NCBI RefSeq assembly: GCF_032341995.1
Contig: NZ_CP135439.1
Span: forward strand, 2,046,001-2,110,000
Reading direction: 5' to 3'
DNA from: Domibacillus sp. DTU_2020_1001157_1_SI_ALB_TIR_016
GTDB lineage: Bacteria; Bacillota; Bacilli; Bacillales; Domibacillaceae
DNA length: 64,000 nt
The number at the start of each line of letters is the position of its first letter. The first letter of the stretch is position 1. Positions 9,564-18,708 of the stretch are shown piece after piece. Made by a program: the position numbers and the translations under genes. A model generated the notes under the pieces. That model was not told where the DNA came from. It saw nothing but the letters and a program-made list of their open reading frames with translations, and searched no databases.

Positions 9564-9716
9564 TTAAATATGATCTATCTCGGTATCGATCGCAAAATCA
9601 GCTTTTATCTCTTCATCACGAAACTCAACAATATCACTCCAAAACAGGATATATTTCGGCTGCACATCGTCATCTTCTTTTCCTTTTTTAATCTTAAATT
9701 CCGTCCGACAACATGA
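9564..9716 (-). pseudogene. C-terminal gene fragment upstream of hen1
   Basis: A stop-terminated frame without a usable start reads as a plausible protein tail: EFKIKKGKEDDDVQ, then KYILFWSDIVEFRDEEI and FAIDTEIDHI. Upstream in frame there is only a stop. It looks like the tail of a truncated gene; the parent family was not recognised. Confidence 0.3.
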
Positions 9717-9776
9717 ATAAAGATTTGAGCATTAGTAGATAGAACATGATGTCCGGAAGACTTCATCTACACTCCC

Positions 9777-9805
9777 AGACTGCTTACTCGAAAGCAGTCT
9801 TTTTT
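9777..9805 (+). terminator. Hairpin terminator
   Basis: AGACTGCTT / AAGCAGTCT stem, five-base loop and TTTTT. It insulates the carD-like promoter just downstream. Confidence 0.6.
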
Positions 9806-9820
9806 CGAAAAGAAAACATA

Positions 9821-9850
9821 TTGACAATAAAAAATGAAATATGATATTAT
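9821..9850 (+). promoter_or_regulatory. Sigma-A promoter of the CarD-family gene
   Basis: TTGACA at 9821-9826 and TATTAT at 9845-9850 with an 18-base spacer, about 70 bases before the start codon. Confidence 0.65.
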
Positions 9851-9919
9851 GTAAAATTTGAATAAAAATTCATGTTGTGTTAATCTCAAGAAAGGAATCA
9901 TCCATGGAGGTGGATTAGT

Positions 9920-10414
9920 TTGTTTGAGATTGGTGACAAGATTGTATATCCAATGCATGGGGCAGGCGTAATTGAAGCCATTGAGGAAAAAGAAATTCTA
10001 GGGAAAACACAGCAATATTTCATTATGGCTTTTCCTCTTAGGAAACTGCAGGTAATGATTCCAATCACGAAAGTGAGCGACTATGGGATGCGGCTCGTAT
10101 TGAACATGACGGCTATTGAGCAAGTCATGAACATGTTCGGGCAGGGAGAAATTGATCGGTCTATAACATATAAACAAAGATTTAAGATTAACACCGACAA
10201 AATGAAAACGGGTATGACGAAAGACGGAGCTGAAGTTATCCGCGATTTGGTTATGATCCAAAAGGAAAAACCATTAAATTCAAACGAAAAAATAATGCTC
10301 CGCGATGCAATGCAGTTTCTTGTCAGCGAACTTGAGCTAAGTAACAGCATGACGCAGCCACAGGCGAAAGACTTATTACAAGATCGGCTTAGCCGGGTAA
10401 AAACCGCTGGCTAA
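9920..10414 (+). CDS. CarD-family transcriptional regulator (YdeB-like)
   Basis: A 164-residue protein whose N-terminal 65 residues form a CarD_CdnL_TRCF domain: it opens FEIGDKIVYPMHGAGVI and contains IPITKV. This is the module that contacts the RNA polymerase beta subunit. The remainder is the helical DNA-binding part with KPLNSNEKIMLRDA. CarD/CdnL proteins stabilise open promoter complexes; the Bacillus homologue YdeB has the same size. The start is TTG 9920, eight bases after GGAGG. It has its own sigma-A promoter and a GTCTTC/GAAGAC terminator at 10447-10468. Confidence 0.85.
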   Translation: MFEIGDKIVYPMHGAGVIEAIEEKEILGKTQQYFIMAFPLRKLQVMIPITKVSDYGMRLVLNMTAIEQVMNMFGQGEIDRSITYKQRFKINTDKMKTGMTKDGAEVIRDLVMIQKEKPLNSNEKIMLRDAMQFLVSELELSNSMTQPQAKDLLQDRLSRVKTAG

Positions 10415-10446
10415 AAATATATGTAATAAAAAAGCTTGCAGACATC

Positions 10447-10468
10447 GTCTTCAAAATGAAGACTTTTT
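10447..10468 (+). terminator. Intrinsic terminator of the CarD-family gene
   Basis: GTCTTC-aaaat-GAAGAC followed by TTTTT, 33 bases after the stop codon. Confidence 0.7.
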
Positions 10469-10478
10469 CTACAAACTG

Positions 10479-10514
10479 AAAGCCGTATCAGTAAATAACT
10501 GATACGGCTTTTTT
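10479..10514. terminator. Dispersed-family hairpin terminator, copy 4
   Basis: AAAGCCGTATCAGT / ACTGATACGGCTTT is a perfect 14-bp stem with a short loop. It lies between converging genes (CarD-like on plus, DUF3006 on minus) and can serve both. Confidence 0.75.
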
Positions 10515-10771
10515 CATTTCTTTTCTTCAGTTTGCTTGAGCAACTGTTCTTTCATTGCTCTAGCTTTTTCCTTAATACTTTCTGTTTCCCCTTCTAAAAC
10601 CTCAACTTGGAGCCCTTCTGGCAGAGACACGATTTTGATCAAGTCCCCTTCTCTCACATGAGCCCCCAGCTTTTCAGCCTCTATCAGCTCTTCAATCGAT
10701 TCATCCTCACGCCATAACAGCTTCGCCTGGCCTTTTTCAATGGAATCAATCGTATAAATACCGTTTCTCAT
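10514..10771 (-). CDS. DUF3006 family protein, 85 aa
   Basis: From ATG 10771 the protein opens MRNGIYTIDSIEKGQAKLL, continues with EKLGAHVREGDLIKI, and ends in a Lys/Glu-rich helix. This matches DUF3006, short proteins commonly encoded next to secreted ComEC-like metallo-beta-lactamases, as here. The start codon shares one base with the stop of the upstream hydrolase gene (TGATGA), so the pair is translationally coupled. Role unknown; a beta-barrel-like small partner is inferred from the family. A decayed copy lies at 15992-16222. Confidence 0.75.
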   Translation of the reverse strand: MRNGIYTIDSIEKGQAKLLWREDESIEELIEAEKLGAHVREGDLIKIVSLPEGLQVEVLEGETESIKEKARAMKEQLLKQTEEKK

Positions 10772-12480
10772 CAGTCCATCACGCTCACGATTTCCCAATT
10801 TAAATCAAATAACTGTGCTGGATCTCCGATATTGGCCCACATGTTAGAAGTTGTCCATTTCAGATACGTTGGCAGCTGTTCTTTTGCGTCAGGCCCTGAA
10901 GTCACATAAACGGTCTTCCCTGCTCCGAGGGTATAGCCATCTGGAAATGTGTACGTTTGGTTTCCTTGAACACTGACAAGCTTCCATCCCGACATGCCTA
11001 CGCTGCTAGAGCCGTTATTCTTGATGCCTACTGTTTCTCCACTCAAATCTTTGCTGACAATTTGGACTGTGCTGCTGCCTTCCACTGGATCTTCTACAGT
11101 TGGCGGTACATCAATCCCTTGTGTGAAATGAATCTCCTGGCCTTCTGTCCACGTTTCGATGCTGCCTTCTGGTGTTTTCCACACATTAACACCATAATCA
11201 AGCAGGCGGTTTAGCACTTCAGAATGAGGATGCCCATAGGTGTTTCCTTCTCCATAAGACAAAATCGCATCATTTGGATCGACGGCAGCTAAAAAGGCCG
11301 CTGAAGTTCCTGTTGAAGATCCATGGTGTGAAACTTTCAATACTTCTGCCTCCAGATCATATTTAGCCATCATTTCATTTTCTACTTCAATATCGGCGTC
11401 ACCTGTTAATAAGTAGTCAGCATCACCATAACTCACCTTAAGAACGATTGATCCTTCATTAAGATCTGCTGCCTGGCTGTCTGCGTGCAGTACCTTCACT
11501 GAAACAGATGGATCCGGCGAAATATCCTGGCCTTCTTCTGCTACCTTAAAGTCGGCACCTGACACCTGGATGGCTGCCAGATAATCAAGATACGTATTCG
11601 TCGTATGATCCTGACCGGAATCAATAACGGTTTTTACACCAAAATCTTTAATCACAGCATCAGCCCCACCAATATGGTCAGCATCTGGATGAGTGGCCAC
11701 AAAAGTGTCAACTGCAAAGCCAGGACCAAATCCGCTGACTGCTTCCTTGATATCTGCGTCCGACCGGCCAGCATCCACCATCATCGTCTGCCCATTTGGA
11801 AATCCAAGAAAAATGGCATCCCCCTGGCCAACATTTAAGAAATCTACATATAATGCAGGTCCTTCCGGCAATGGCTCAGAAGTGTCTGCGGCATCTATAG
11901 CACGTGACATAAACGCCGCAAATTCGCCGCGTTTCACTGCTGTATCAGGACGGTATGTATTATCCGGGTAGCCTTGTGTAATACCGGCTGCAATAATCTT
12001 ACCGATATAAGAATAAGCTGCTGAATTCTTTGATACATCTTTAAATACTACTGGTGCTGTTTCTGTCAATTCATAAGCACGTGTTAGCAAAATCGCCAGC
12101 TGTCCCCGGGTAACCGGCTCATTAGGACGAAATGTTCCGTCTGGAAAACCGCTAATAATGCCCCCTTCTACCGCTTGCGCAATATAACCGGACGCGACAC
12201 TGGATGGGCTTACATCATCAAAGACTGTCGATCGCTTCGTACCATCCACATCAAATGCACGGCCAATCATAATCGCCGCCTGAGCACGGGTTACCTGCGT
12301 ATCAGGCATAAAACGGCCATCTGGAAAACCAGAAATAATCCCTGTATTGGATAAATAATCAATGTCCTCATAGAATCTGTAACTTTCAGAAACATCCTTA
12401 AATGTTGCTGCCTGAGCAAGCGGAGCCGCAATGCCAAGCGAAAAAACAATGCTTGATAATAAAGCTAATGGCTTTTTCAA
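10771..12480 (-). CDS. SLH-anchored secreted ComEC-like metallo-beta-lactamase with lamin-tail domain
   Basis: About 569 residues. Order: signal peptide (LKKPLALLSS...APLAQA), three SLH repeats (about 27-75, 87-135, 146-194) for binding pyruvylated wall polymer, a ComEC/Rec2-type metallo-beta-lactamase domain (about 207-445) with HPDADHIGG and SHHGS, and a C-terminal lamin-tail-like beta domain (about 460-569). The hydrolase domain resembles the nuclease part of ComEC, so extracellular nucleic acid or phosphodiester cleavage is a reasonable inference. The start is TTG 12480: the in-frame ATG six codons upstream lies within the GGGAGG ribosome binding site itself. Coupled to DUF3006 downstream. 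Confidence 0.85.
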   Translation of the reverse strand: MKKPLALLSSIVFSLGIAAPLAQAATFKDVSESYRFYEDIDYLSNTGIISGFPDGRFMPDTQVTRAQAAIMIGRAFDVDGTKRSTVFDDVSPSSVASGYIAQAVEGGIISGFPDGTFRPNEPVTRGQLAILLTRAYELTETAPVVFKDVSKNSAAYSYIGKIIAAGITQGYPDNTYRPDTAVKRGEFAAFMSRAIDAADTSEPLPEGPALYVDFLNVGQGDAIFLGFPNGQTMMVDAGRSDADIKEAVSGFGPGFAVDTFVATHPDADHIGGADAVIKDFGVKTVIDSGQDHTTNTYLDYLAAIQVSGADFKVAEEGQDISPDPSVSVKVLHADSQAADLNEGSIVLKVSYGDADYLLTGDADIEVENEMMAKYDLEAEVLKVSHHGSSTGTSAAFLAAVDPNDAILSYGEGNTYGHPHSEVLNRLLDYGVNVWKTPEGSIETWTEGQEIHFTQGIDVPPTVEDPVEGSSTVQIVSKDLSGETVGIKNNGSSSVGMSGWKLVSVQGNQTYTFPDGYTLGAGKTVYVTSGPDAKEQLPTYLKWTTSNMWANIGDPAQLFDLNWEIVSVMD

Positions 12481-12590
12481 CTGATCTTCCTCCCTCATTT
12501 ACCAACCTGTTTATATTTTTAAATTATTTCTTTAGGTGTCAATATTTCGATTTAAAGAGAAAACCGCCAAATAGCTTGGCGGTTTCTCGT

Positions 12591-13826
12591 TTACTTCAAT
12601 GCAGTCATCCCTGCTGCCTCCATGCGCCGGAAGAAAGCAGAGATTTGAGCACGGGTTAACGGTTCATTAAAGTGATAGTCTTCAAATGTTTTAGCTCCCG
12701 TTGTGCCAGAAGAAAGATTATTTTTGTACATAAATCCGACTGCTGAATATGGTCCATAAGCAGCTCCCTGAGAAGCCGCAATGACTTGTGCCAATTGGCC
12801 GCGTGTTACGATACCGTTTTTCGCAGTATCATTTGTGTACCCTTTAAGCGGCAGATTGTACGGTTTAAAGAAATCATAATACTGCTGTGCCCGGTGACCA
12901 TATGTGGCACCTGGCTTAAAGCCGAAATACTTTGCCGCGATAACTGTGAAGTCTGATTCTTTCAACAAGGATAGTGGCTGGAACCGGCCATCCGGGAATC
13001 CTTGAATCAATCCTGTTCGGAATGCCCACGTAATATTTTCACGTGCCCAATGGTCTTTTCGAACATCGATAAATGCTGGATATAGCCAGTTTTCTAATTT
13101 CCAATGCAATCTATCTGGATCATAACTCATTTGAGGCGTTCCGCCAGATGTCAGAAATAGTACACTGCGTAAGTGATACCTTTCCTCTTCAGAAAGTTCA
13201 ATACCGTTGACTGAACCCCATTTTGAAAACACATTAATTCCACCGATCTTCAGCATGTCTACTGGTAATTGTTTATACCAATCGGAATCATCATATAAGG
13301 CAAATTCATACACCTTTGTACCTTCAGGAATTAAAAAATCTTCAGTTAAAAGTACTTCGCCCACTAAATCAGTTGCTTGTGGCTGACCAAAATGAAAATA
13401 TCCATACTGATTATCTTCATCCCAGATATCTTCAAACGCATAATTCCGCAGCGTACGCCAAAGCATTGAGCCATTTTCCGCGTCAATGGCCGCACCCTTT
13501 TCTTTTGTCGTATAAGCAGCGTAAAATCCATCTTTACTTACAAGCATGTAATCTTTTGTATTATGAGGCCGGGCGATAATATAATTGGGTGTTTGCTCAT
13601 AAATTTTAGTAAACCCATACTTCATATTATTAAAGTCAACCGGCTTGTGCGTATGAGTGTAAACAGTCATTCCTGCTCTTTCTCGTAAAATATTGTAAAT
13701 CTCAGCTGGAACTTCCCATTCTGGTTTCTCTGTCACATTTTCCTGTGCTGAGGCAAAAGCTGGCACTAACAAAACAAGCGAAAAAAGCAAAGGTGTCTAA
13801 AACAATGATGTGATAAATTTTTTCAA
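12591..13826 (-). pseudogene. SLH-domain secreted protein with amber stop in its signal peptide
   Basis: The natural start is TTG 13826, eight bases after AAGGAG, opening a typical signal peptide (KKFITSLF-stop-TPLLFSLVLLVPAFASA). TAG at 13797-13799 interrupts it at codon 10; the frame is open on both sides. After cleavage the protein has about 230 residues of unrecognised sequence (contains THTHKPVDFNN and GYFHFGQPQATD) and then three SLH repeats to the C-terminus. Without suppression or re-initiation at TTG 13790, which has no ribosome binding site, no full precursor is made. The rest shows no decay, so the change is recent or a sequence error. Confidence 0.75.
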
Positions 13827-14256
13827 ACTATACTCTCCTTATCAATTTTACAATATATTACCTTATAATATGGTGGGTTCAATGAGCTTAAATACCCATT
13901 ATTGTTACAATCTATATTATTTTTTAAAATAATTGTTAATTAGCATAATACTGTAAAATATAAGCGTCAATTCGGGTAATTAAATATAAGTTTCATTAAC
14001 TGCTGCAAACTCACCAATTATATTTTGCAAGGAAACATGTTCATAAATTACTTTATTTTCCTTTTTACTCCAAATTACTTTTTTGTATACTGTCATCGAA
14101 TAGATACTCCTATACAAATCAAAAGAAGGAAAATTTAAAGAGATGGTAAAAAATACTTATGACTGGCTGTGGCTGGCCTTTTCCCAGATAAGATTATCTT
14201 TCATTCAAGACACGATATAAGAAAGAAGTTAATCAATAATCGATCCCTTGCTCCAC
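13827..14256. other. AT-rich intergenic region
   Basis: Contains the leader of the broken SLH gene. No further gene or clear hairpin seen. Confidence 0.4.
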
Positions 14257-14293
14257 AAAAAAAGCCCACCATCAATAGCAGACAGCGGGCTTA
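14257..14293 (-). terminator. Hairpin downstream of the PETP-repeat gene
   Basis: AAGCCC and GGGCTT arms around a loop, with an A/T-rich edge; a diverged equivalent lies at about 1068-1100 beside the short paralogue. Confidence 0.45.
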
Positions 14294-14313
14294 AAAGAAT
14301 TAAATTAAAATAG

Positions 14314-14517
14314 TTATTTATTTTTTGCGGGTGTTTCTTCTGGTGGCTCAATGGGTGTTTCTGCCGGTGGTTTTGCCGGCGCTTCAGCTGGCGGCTCTAC
14401 TGGTGTCTCTACTGGTGACTTTGTCGGTGCTTCCATTGGCGGCTCTACCGGTGTCTCTGGCGGTGATTTTGTTGGAGTTTCCTCTGGTTGTGTTAGTATT
14501 TCTGCAAAATCGCTCAT
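14314..14517 (-). CDS. Proline-rich PETP-repeat protein, 67 aa
   Basis: ATG 14517 follows AAGGAGA at good spacing. After SDFAEILTQPEE the protein consists almost wholly of repeats of the form P-x-E-T-P and x-E-P-P (for example PPETPVEPPMEAPTKSP), ending PAKNK. There is no signal peptide, so it is probably cytoplasmic and extended in solution. The paralogue at 1120-1203 has only two units. Repeat number is likely to vary by slippage. Function unknown. Confidence 0.6.
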   Translation of the reverse strand: MSDFAEILTQPEETPTKSPPETPVEPPMEAPTKSPVETPVEPPAEAPAKPPAETPIEPPEETPAKNK

Positions 14518-15254
14518 ATTGATTCTCCTTTTCTTTAGCAGCATTTAATATGATTAATTAACTCTATCCTTGTGTTTTAAACTTTTTTCAAAAAAAGCTC
14601 CCGTCACACATAGCAGATCCGGAACTCTTAGTATTCACAGCAAGCACGCCGTCTAATCCGAAAATCTGGTCTGCAATATTAGCTGCAATTATCACTATAA
14701 ACACGCGCGCTTTTCTAGCGTAGCCATATAATACTGTTCGACTGTGCAGTCGTCCTGCTTTGCTGGTTTCTACTTCTACTCGAGGCAGCGCTCGTATTGC
14801 TACATGTTTGGCCTCACTAGAGACAGCTCATCCCTTCTTCTCTGGTTGTTTTTTGAAAAACGAAGAGCATCTCCTCGTTCTGCTTTCTTTACATAAGATA
14901 AGCTCCAATCTTTTCAACCTCTATCAGCGATGAATACTGTATGCAGAAGTTACTCTAGTAACGAAGAAAAAAGTGACAACACCAGCAATATAACTTCTAC
15001 CCCTGCCCCTTTAAAAAAAACCCCTTTACTTATACAGGAACATACTCATGCGTAAATATATTTCTATAAATGGTAATAATTATGTTTAAATACATTATTT
15101 TCAGTTTTATATTAAGGGAAATTATGTAGAAACTCCTAGTTTTTTATAGCATAATAAAGAAGTTGTTTTTTCAATTATAAATTTACTCTTTTAGAATTGA
15201 AAATATCGTTGATTTAGTCTGGGAGAACTATTTTGGATGGAGGTACATACATAA
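14518..15254. other. Long intergenic region without a recognised gene
   Basis: The part up to about 14640 is homologous to 1204-1340. The rest is AT-rich; short frames lack ribosome binding sites. A promoter for the gene at 15255 presumably lies near its right end, but no clear -35/-10 pair stands out. Confidence 0.4.
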
Positions 15255-15941
15255 GTGGATTGGAAAAACAAAAAAGTCATGGTTTTGCTCGGTGCTTTTA
15301 TCTTGGTGACTATTTTACTGGTCACGAATTTAAGTTCTGTATCTGAAAAAGAAGATCAGGTAGCTGCTTTACAACTTAAACTTGATGAAAGTGAAAAAAC
15401 CATCAATGATCAGGACACTAAAATCACTACATTAGAACAGAAAGTCGAAGAGGCACAGCCATGGTTTGAGCTAACAGAAAAAGAACAGCAGCAAAAGATT
15501 GAAGAACAAAAAGCTAAAGACGCCGCTAAAAAAGCTGCTGAAGAAGCTGCTGCGAAGAAAAAAGTTGAAGCTGAAGCTGCCGCCGCTGCTGAAGCTCAAA
15601 GAAAAGCTGAAGAAGAAGAAAAAAGAGGTTACGAGACAGGTATCACTTATGACCAATTAGCTAGAACACCTGATGATTATATCGGTGAGAAAGTTAAATT
15701 TTATGGCAAGGTTGTTCAGGTAATGGAAGGCGATGGAGAAGTCCAAGTAAGGATTGCTGTTAACGAAGATTATGACACCATACTTTTTGGTGCTTACGAT
15801 TCCTACATTACCGATTCTAGAATATTAGAAGATGATTTAATTACTGTGATGGGAACATCGAATGGTCTGTTAACTTATGAGTCTACAATGGGTGGAGATA
15901 TTACTATCCCTAGTATATTTATTGACAAAATCGAGCAATAA
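15255..15941 (+). CDS. Membrane-anchored coiled-coil protein with C-terminal OB-like domain, 228 aa
   Basis: The GTG start at 15255 is ten bases after GGAGG. An N-terminal membrane anchor (residues about 8-26) is followed by a coiled coil with heptads (about 33-66), an Ala/Lys/Glu-rich helical linker (about 70-125) and a compact C-terminal domain (about 130-228) opening TYDQLARTPDDYIGEKVKF and rich in beta strands. Similar modules occur in Firmicutes lipoprotein-like proteins and look like OB folds, but no ligand is known. Single anchor and linker suggest that the domain is displayed outside the membrane. It ends just before a bidirectional hairpin at 15956. Confidence 0.6.
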   Translation: MDWKNKKVMVLLGAFILVTILLVTNLSSVSEKEDQVAALQLKLDESEKTINDQDTKITTLEQKVEEAQPWFELTEKEQQQKIEEQKAKDAAKKAAEEAAAKKKVEAEAAAAAEAQRKAEEEEKRGYETGITYDQLARTPDDYIGEKVKFYGKVVQVMEGDGEVQVRIAVNEDYDTILFGAYDSYITDSRILEDDLITVMGTSNGLLTYESTMGGDITIPSIFIDKIEQ

Positions 15942-15955
15942 TGATTTGCAAAATC

Positions 15956-15991
15956 AAAGGCTGCATCAGTGTTATGCTGACACGGCCTTTT
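15956..15991. terminator. Dispersed-family hairpin terminator, copy 5
   Basis: AAAGGCTGCATCAG / CTGACACGGCCTTT, the most diverged of the five copies. It sits next to the DUF3006 remnant just as copy 4 sits next to the intact DUF3006 gene, so hairpin and gene were duplicated together. Confidence 0.65.
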
Positions 15992-16222
15992 TTAATTATT
16001 TTCGTCATTTCGCTTAAGCAGCTGCTCTTTAATCACTCTGGCTTTTTCCTTAATGTTCTCTGTTTCCTCTTCTAAAAACTCAACCTGAAGCCCTTCTGGA
16101 AGAGACTCGATCTTAATCAAATCCCCTTCCTTCACATGGGCACCAAGCTTTTCAGCCTCTACTGCCTCTTCAACTGATTTGTCTTCACACCATAACAGTT
16201 TCGCCTGGCCTTTTTCAATGGA
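15992..16222 (-). pseudogene. 5'-truncated DUF3006 copy
   Basis: Encodes a sequence closely similar to the DUF3006 protein at 10514-10771 from SIEKGQAKLLW to the C-terminus, but the first residues, start codon and ribosome binding site are missing: nucleotide similarity stops at about 16222. A longer frame running through the junction is not a plausible gene. This is a duplication remnant. Confidence 0.75.
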
Positions 16223-16267
16223 TAATAAAAGCCACGTTATTCTTACTTTTCCACAAAAGTTTAACAA

Positions 16268-16309
16268 TAAAAAAGCTGGCACAAAAGCATGAATGCTTTT
16301 ATGCCAGTT
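16268..16309 (-). terminator. Strong terminator of the subtilase gene
   Basis: On the minus strand CTGGCATAAAAGCAT pairs with ATGCTTTTGTGCCAG and is followed by a run of T, 24 bases past the stop. Confidence 0.75.
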
Positions 16310-16332
16310 TAATCTAGGTACTCCTATAAACA

Positions 16333-18537
16333 TTATTTAGACGACAATCGATAGAGGAAAACGGCCAGCTGACCGCGGGTAATATTACGGGCAACCCCAA
16401 ATTGTGTTGCAGTGTAACCAGATGTGATATTATTTGCAACCAATGCATCCACAGCTTCCTTGTAACGAGAAGACACGTCTGTAAAAGAAGATGACCTTCC
16501 GTCCCCTGTGAGATTAAAAGCCCGCTGTAAAATAAGCGCAACTTCTCCACGTGTCAGCGGATCAGAGGCGCCGAATCTGGTTGCTGTTTTTCCGCCAATA
16601 ATCCCTGCTTGTTTCAGCGCATTTACGGCCCCTGCAGCCCTTGACGGTACATCCACAAAGCCAGATTCCTCTGCACTTTCCGTGTTTAAATTTAGTTCTT
16701 TAGCTAACCAAATAGCAGCGTCTGCACGGATAATATCTTTCTGAACACCAAATTCTGTCCGAGATAAACCCTGGGTAATTTGATTACGAACCAAATATTC
16801 TACGGCCGGCGCATAAAAGGCAGAAACGTCCTGGAAAGAATGAATACCTGTTTCTGATTCTGGCAGCGGCTCTGGGCTATTGACCACAATCATAGTTGAT
16901 TGACCCTCATACGTAACTATGATGGTTGTGCTGCCATAGCCGGTGAACTCTACTCTTCCGTCCTCGACCACGGCAACAGCCGTGTTGGCCGATGACCATG
17001 CTGCCTCATTCGTCACATTTTGCCTATCACCATTTTTGTAGGTGGCGGATGCTGTTACATTAATAGCCTCTCCTGGCTGCCCTATTAGAATGGTTTGGTT
17101 GACTTCAAGGTTGACAACAGGATTTGGTTCTGGATCTGGAGCTGGAACATTTACAATGATCACAGCGGATTGGTCTTCGTATGTCACCGTAATTATTGTG
17201 CTGCCATAGCCTTTCAGTTCCACTCTTCCGTCCTGAACCGTTGCCACAGCGGTGTTAGCCGATGACCACGCTGCCTCGTTCGTCACATTCTGGACTTCGC
17301 CGTTTTTAAATACCGCAGATGCTATGACATTGAGGGTATCTCCCGGCCTTCCTGAGAGGGAACTTTGACTGAGGTTTATACCGGTCAATGGATTCTCTTC
17401 CTCAAATTCTGTAGGCTCTGTAAAGGAAGAAGCCTGAATGAAACCATAGCCAAAAAACGGATCTCTTCCTGCTGAGCCTAAATCTCTTGTATGCTCAATT
17501 AGTACCTGGCGCAATTCTTCAATGGTAAGCCGTGGGTAAGCCTGTTTTAATAAAACCAGTTCCCCTGTTACATAAGGTGCTGCCATGGAAGTGCCACTCA
17601 TATAAGCATACTGGTTCCCTAAATAAGTACTTAGAATTCTTACGCCGGGAGCAGCTACCTCGACAGCTGGCCCTGTAGATGAAAAAGGAGCTCGATTAAA
17701 ATAGCTGTCTACAGCACCGACTCCGATAACCGACGAATAACGCGCCGGAAAGTCTACTGTATCTTCTAGTCCATCTGGCGCTCCATCATTTCCGGCAGCT
17801 GCAACTATAAGCAGGCCGCTTGCATAAGCTCGGTCAATGACAGAGTGTAATACAGCGGATTCTATTTGAGTTCCTGAACTTAAGTTAATGATGTCCATTC
17901 CATTTGAAATGGACCAGTCGATCCCTTCGATCAAATCAGACAAATAAGCTTCACCATTTTGATCAAACGCTTTTACAGCGTAAAGTTCCGATTCGTAAGC
18001 CGCCCCTTTTACACCGAAGTTGTTGTTTCGTGCGCCGATTATACCAGCCACATGTGTTCCATGACCCTGATCATCGTTGTATGAAGTCGTATAGCCAACC
18101 GTTGATACCCCTCCTGCAACCGCCAAATCACTGTGCGGTGCGATACCCGAATCAATCACCGCTACTTTAACCCCTTGACCTGTAAAACCGGAATTCCAGG
18201 CAGAAGGTATATTGGTGGCCTGAATACCCCAATCTTCTATTTGTTCGCTCAGATGAATGAGAATATCTTCCTCTACATGCTTTACAGAAGGAGATTTCTG
18301 TAGCTCATCGATTGAATCTTCTGGTATCTCAATAGATGCAGCCGCCACTTGCTCAAATGCATCTATCACATCACCGTCTACACTCTTCACCGTTTTGTCA
18401 ATCTCTTGCTGGCTAGTTTCCTCATCAAAAATAATAAGCATTTGTTTTTCCTCATTACTATCAGCAAAGACCGGATGGTTTCCGTGAATTGACAGCCACA
18501 ACCCGATACCTATTACTCCGCAGACGAAGTTTTTCAA
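16333..18537 (-). CDS. SLH-anchored subtilisin-like serine protease with two Big_2 domains
   Basis: About 734 residues from TTG 18537, eight bases after AAAGGGA; an ATG seven codons upstream has no ribosome binding site. Order: signal peptide, I9-type inhibitory propeptide (about 30-98), S8 peptidase domain (about 115-375) with Asp129 (AVIDSG), His159 (GHGTHVAG), oxyanion Asn in AAAGNDG, and Ser317 (SGTSMAAP), then two tandem bacterial Ig-like Big_2 domains (about 380-545, each containing TNEAAWSSANTAVA), then three SLH repeats (about 570-734). All catalytic residues are present, so it should be an active, wall-attached protease. The two Big_2 units are nearly identical, suggesting recent internal duplication. 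Confidence 0.92.
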   Translation of the reverse strand: MKNFVCGVIGIGLWLSIHGNHPVFADSNEEKQMLIIFDEETSQQEIDKTVKSVDGDVIDAFEQVAAASIEIPEDSIDELQKSPSVKHVEEDILIHLSEQIEDWGIQATNIPSAWNSGFTGQGVKVAVIDSGIAPHSDLAVAGGVSTVGYTTSYNDDQGHGTHVAGIIGARNNNFGVKGAAYESELYAVKAFDQNGEAYLSDLIEGIDWSISNGMDIINLSSGTQIESAVLHSVIDRAYASGLLIVAAAGNDGAPDGLEDTVDFPARYSSVIGVGAVDSYFNRAPFSSTGPAVEVAAPGVRILSTYLGNQYAYMSGTSMAAPYVTGELVLLKQAYPRLTIEELRQVLIEHTRDLGSAGRDPFFGYGFIQASSFTEPTEFEEENPLTGINLSQSSLSGRPGDTLNVIASAVFKNGEVQNVTNEAAWSSANTAVATVQDGRVELKGYGSTIITVTYEDQSAVIIVNVPAPDPEPNPVVNLEVNQTILIGQPGEAINVTASATYKNGDRQNVTNEAAWSSANTAVAVVEDGRVEFTGYGSTTIIVTYEGQSTMIVVNSPEPLPESETGIHSFQDVSAFYAPAVEYLVRNQITQGLSRTEFGVQKDIIRADAAIWLAKELNLNTESAEESGFVDVPSRAAGAVNALKQAGIIGGKTATRFGASDPLTRGEVALILQRAFNLTGDGRSSSFTDVSSRYKEAVDALVANNITSGYTATQFGVARNITRGQLAVFLYRLSSK

Positions 18538-18708
18538 TTCACTACTCCCTTTCATCACATAATTCGGAAAAATACCCCATTATTTCGTTCCTGCTTGAGA
18601 AAGTAATGAAACCCTAAAAAACGTATCTAAAAATAAAAAATAATAACTAGTAGTATCTAATTCAGCCTCCTCTTTCTAACTAAGTTAATCTTTTTGAGCA
18701 TCTTTTTA

